From positions 1 to 8,259 of the forward strand of contig SKXS01000124.1 of assembly GCA_007128345.1 (NCBI GenBank): a DNA stretch of 8,259 nt, read 5' to 3'. Below the pieces are notes generated by a model. The model was not told the DNA's origin and ran no database searches. It saw nothing but the letters and a program-made list of their open reading frames with translations. Positions within the stretch are counted from its first letter, which is position 1. Each line of letters begins with the position of its first letter. The DNA is from Spirochaetia bacterium (GTDB lineage Bacteria; Spirochaetota; Spirochaetia; PWKH01). This document shows, in pieces, positions 6,137 through 8,259 of the stretch. The position numbers and the translations under genes are program-made.

Positions 6137-7186
6137 GTGGGGATTGTTTCGTTACTATTTCTTTCCAGCGGACTCTTCATGGGTTGGTCACTGGGGGCCA
6201 ATGATGCGGCGAATATATTCGGTACCGCTGTAGGGACCCGTATGGTGAGCTTCCGTACCGCAGCGGTCATCTGCTGCATCTTTATTACCATCGGAGCAGT
6301 AATAAGCGGTGCCGGGGCATCCCATGGGCTCGGCGCCCTTGGTGCCGTGAACGCTCTGCCGGGGTCATTTATTGTCTCATTTTCTGCCGCCTTCACGGTT
6401 ATGTGGATGACCAAGGCGGGCTTGCCGGTATCCACTACCCAGGCGATTGTCGGGGCGATCGTCGGGTGGAACCTCTTTTCAGGGTATCCCACTGATCCAG
6501 TTGTGCTCACCAGGATTGCCGGAACTTGGATCTACGGCCCGATTCTTGCCGCCGGGTTTGCCGTGGTGATCTTCTTTATCGTCAAGCGGCTCGTTGAAGG
6601 AGCGGCGATCCATATGATCAAGCTTGACACATATACCCGCAGAGCCCTCATTATAGCCGGCATCTTCGGCTCCTACAGTCTCGGGGCAAACAACATTGCC
6701 AATGTCATGGGTGTCTTCGTTCCCGCTTCACCATTTTATGACATTGAGGTGATGGGTGTGGTACTGACCGGCACCCAGCAGCTCTTCCTTCTCGGAGGTA
6801 TTGCTATCTCTTTCGGCGTGGTGACCTACTCCAAGCGGGTTATGTTGACCGTAGGATCCAACCTCTTCAAGCTCTCTCCCATTACCGCCTTCGTGGTGAT
6901 CCTCTCTACAGCCCTGGTGCTCTTTCTGTTTGCTTCCCAGGAACTGGCGGGATGGCTGACCGCCCGAGGTCTCCCTTCATTTCCCCTGGTGCCGGTATCA
7001 CAGTCGCAGGCCTGTGTGGGAGCGATCCTCGGCATCAGCATAGCCAAAGGCGGACGGAACATCAACTTCAGGCTTCTGGGGAAGATCAGCCTGGGGTGGA
7101 TCATGACCCCGGTGATGGCAGCAGTTCTCTGCTACGTAGCACTCTTTTTCATGCAGAATGTCTTCATGCAGCAGGTCTACTATTAG
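6137..7186 (+). CDS. PiT-family inorganic phosphate (or related anion) permease
   Basis: The 349-residue polytopic inner-membrane protein should import phosphate by cation symport. Both inverted PiT repeats are present. The first has GANDAAN (20-26) and PVSTTQAIVGAIVG (97-110). The second has GANNIAN (183-189), with Asn in place of the Asp, and PVSQSQACVGAILG (286-299). It is shorter than E. coli PitA (499) but in the range of compact bacterial and archaeal members. The start is GTG 6137, 9 nt after GGAGG (6123-6127). An in-frame ATG at 6110 lies inside the palindrome, has no ribosome binding site and adds a basic, non-hydrophobic lead. DUF47 directly upstream argues for phosphate. Some PiT-family members (B. 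subtilis CysP) carry sulfate, so that remains an alternative. Confidence 0.9.
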   Translation: MGIVSLLFLSSGLFMGWSLGANDAANIFGTAVGTRMVSFRTAAVICCIFITIGAVISGAGASHGLGALGAVNALPGSFIVSFSAAFTVMWMTKAGLPVSTTQAIVGAIVGWNLFSGYPTDPVVLTRIAGTWIYGPILAAGFAVVIFFIVKRLVEGAAIHMIKLDTYTRRALIIAGIFGSYSLGANNIANVMGVFVPASPFYDIEVMGVVLTGTQQLFLLGGIAISFGVVTYSKRVMLTVGSNLFKLSPITAFVVILSTALVLFLFASQELAGWLTARGLPSFPLVPVSQSQACVGAILGISIAKGGRNINFRLLGKISLGWIMTPVMAAVLCYVALFFMQNVFMQQVYY

Positions 7187-7188
7187 GT

Positions 7189-7251
7189 GTACAGCTAATG
7201 GCCGGATGCGTTTGCGCGTATCCATAGACATGCGCTGCTGCATTAGAGTAC
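7189..7251. repeat. Long imperfect inverted repeat between PiT and lysR
   Basis: GTAC (7189-7192) and CTAATG (7195-7200) pair with CATTAG (7241-7246) and GTAC (7248-7251) around small unpaired bases. A second stem lies inside: GGATGCG (7204-7210) with CGTATCC (7217-7223), including one G-U. It overlaps the lysR promoter. No T-run follows, so it is not a clear terminator. Confidence 0.4.
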
Positions 7252-7254
7252 AAT
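7225..7254 (+). promoter_or_regulatory. Promoter of lysR-type gene, probably giving a leaderless mRNA
   Basis: TAGACA (7225-7230) and TACAAT (7249-7254) each match the sigma-70 boxes at 5/6 with an 18-bp spacer. The expected start of transcription falls at about 7260-7262, on the ATG at 7261. No Shine-Dalgarno sequence precedes that ATG. Confidence 0.55.
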
Positions 7255-7260
7255 CTTCCC

Positions 7261-8193
7261 ATGGACCTCGTTAAGCTCAAGACCTTTTATACGGCAGCAA
7301 AGCTCGGGAGCTTTACCAAGGCTGCTGAAAGCCTCTATCTTACCCAGCCGGCGGTGAGTATGCAGATCAAGGATCTAGAGCAGGAGTACGGGATACCGCT
7401 TTTTGAACGGATCGGGAAAAAAGTACGGCTGACCCGTGCAGGAGAGGTGCTGCTGCCGATGGCTGAGCGCATACTGCATACCTACATTGAATCCCACTCT
7501 GCGGTCGAACAGGCTAATTCTTCCGTGACAGGGAAGATACGTGTCGGCGCGACAAGCTATACGGGCATACACTTCCTTCCTGAGATCATGGCTGCCTTCC
7601 AGCACCGGTATCCCGACAATCATGTGCTCATTAGCTTGCAGTACGCCCGTCGTATTCAAGCCATGCTGCTGGAAAACGAGATTGACGTCGGCATTATCGG
7701 AAGCAATCAGTACCGTCTTTTGGAAGAGAGCATCCTTGAGCAGGAGCTCTATCATGACCGGATCGTGGCGGTAGTCGGGGCGCGGCATCCGTGGGCTGAC
7801 CGTGAATATATAATGACTGAGGATTTGGCTGAGCAGCAGATGATTCTGCCCAGCAAGGCAACCCTCACCAGGCAGTACATAGAACGATCCGCCTCCACGA
7901 AGGGGATTCGACTGAAGCTTGCCTACGAGATGGAGAATATCTCAATGATCAAACGTATGGTGGAGCACCTCCTGGGTATCACCCTCATGTGCAGTGCCGA
8001 GGTGCGCAAAGAAACCGAAGCAGGATGGCTGCGGACCTTGGCCCTCAGGGACCTCACGATTGACCGGAAAGTCATCATGGTCTTCCATCGTGACAAACCC
8101 CTCTCGTCAGCCCTGAACAGCTTTATTGACTTCCTCCATCAGACACGGGATGAGTTTCAGAAGAAGCTCATCGGAACTCAGTGGATTGATTAG
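7261..8193 (+). CDS. LysR-type transcriptional regulator
   Basis: The 310-residue protein has the usual LysR layout. An N-terminal winged helix-turn-helix (about 3-60) contains GSFTKAAESLYLTQPAVSMQ and LFERIGKKVRLTRAG. A linker helix runs to about 90. A periplasmic-binding-protein-like effector domain starts at GKIRVGATSYTGIHFLPEI and includes LLENEIDVGIIGS. It resembles the CysL/CbbR-like branch, but the effector cannot be read from sequence. The gene lies 74 bp after the PiT gene on the same strand with its own candidate promoter. LysR proteins often regulate themselves and an adjacent gene, so the PiT/DUF47 series is a plausible target, though most LysR targets are divergent and here the neighbour is co-directional. 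The ATG 7261 start matches the family N-terminus despite lacking a ribosome binding site. It ends in TAG. Confidence 0.92.
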   Translation: MDLVKLKTFYTAAKLGSFTKAAESLYLTQPAVSMQIKDLEQEYGIPLFERIGKKVRLTRAGEVLLPMAERILHTYIESHSAVEQANSSVTGKIRVGATSYTGIHFLPEIMAAFQHRYPDNHVLISLQYARRIQAMLLENEIDVGIIGSNQYRLLEESILEQELYHDRIVAVVGARHPWADREYIMTEDLAEQQMILPSKATLTRQYIERSASTKGIRLKLAYEMENISMIKRMVEHLLGITLMCSAEVRKETEAGWLRTLALRDLTIDRKVIMVFHRDKPLSSALNSFIDFLHQTRDEFQKKLIGTQWID

Positions 8194-8259
8194 CAAGAGA
8201 ACTGGAATTACGAAGAGTAATATGATATCTTCTGTGATCACTATGAACCGCACGTTTTA
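8194..8259. other. Non-coding tail of the window
   Basis: These 66 bases follow the lysR stop. No terminator with a T-run, promoter or gene start could be supported here. Confidence 0.5.

Noticed and set aside
1..8259. CRISPR array, tRNA, rRNA, insertion sequence or phage attachment site
   Set aside because: No regularly spaced repeats, tRNA-like cloverleaf, rRNA sequence, transposase or terminal inverted repeats were seen. Base composition is even apart from the AT-rich 4614-4791 promoter region.

Overview
The window is about 50% G+C, densely coded, and holds two gene blocks that converge on a shared terminator. It most likely comes from a diderm bacterium: the solute-binding protein has an ordinary Sec signal peptide with no lipobox cysteine, so it should be free in a periplasm. 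A spirochaete-like host would fit the mix of genes and the heavy use of TAG stops, but the sequence alone does not settle the lineage. No rRNA, tRNA, CRISPR array or insertion sequence was seen.

Bases 1-3437 (+) hold an ABC importer operon of the ferric-iron / 2-aminoethylphosphonate superfamily. It contains the ATPase (its 5' end lies before the window), a periplasmic binding protein, and a fused double-domain permease. The permease frame is cut by an in-frame TGA at 2046-2048. The rest of the frame is intact, and a 7-bp hairpin starts 9 nt after that stop. An intrinsic terminator at 3462-3496 closes the operon and, with A/T tracts on both sides, can also serve the gene arriving from the other strand.

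Bases 3516-4613 (-) encode a PPX1/prune-type DHH-DHHA2 exopolyphosphatase. It is divergent, across a 178-bp AT-rich promoter region, from a + strand series: a CYTH-like (triphosphate-tunnel) protein (4792-5373), a DUF47/PhoU-like protein (5411-6061), a PiT-family phosphate permease (6137-7186) and a LysR-type regulator (7261-8193). Each of the three gaps in the + series carries an inverted repeat. The lysR gene has no Shine-Dalgarno sequence, and a good promoter places its transcription start at or next to the ATG, so it may be leaderless.

Taken together, the right-hand block looks like a phosphate/polyphosphate module. PiT with DUF47 would bring in Pi, the DHH enzyme would release Pi from polyphosphate, and the CYTH-like protein would bind or cleave a tri- or polyphosphate. 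LysR is a candidate regulator. The grouping and the motifs are visible in the sequence; the joint function is inference. The most checkable oddities are the in-frame TGA in the permease, the atypical CYTH-like protein next to PPX1, the perfect palindrome at 6090-6112 and the leaderless lysR.
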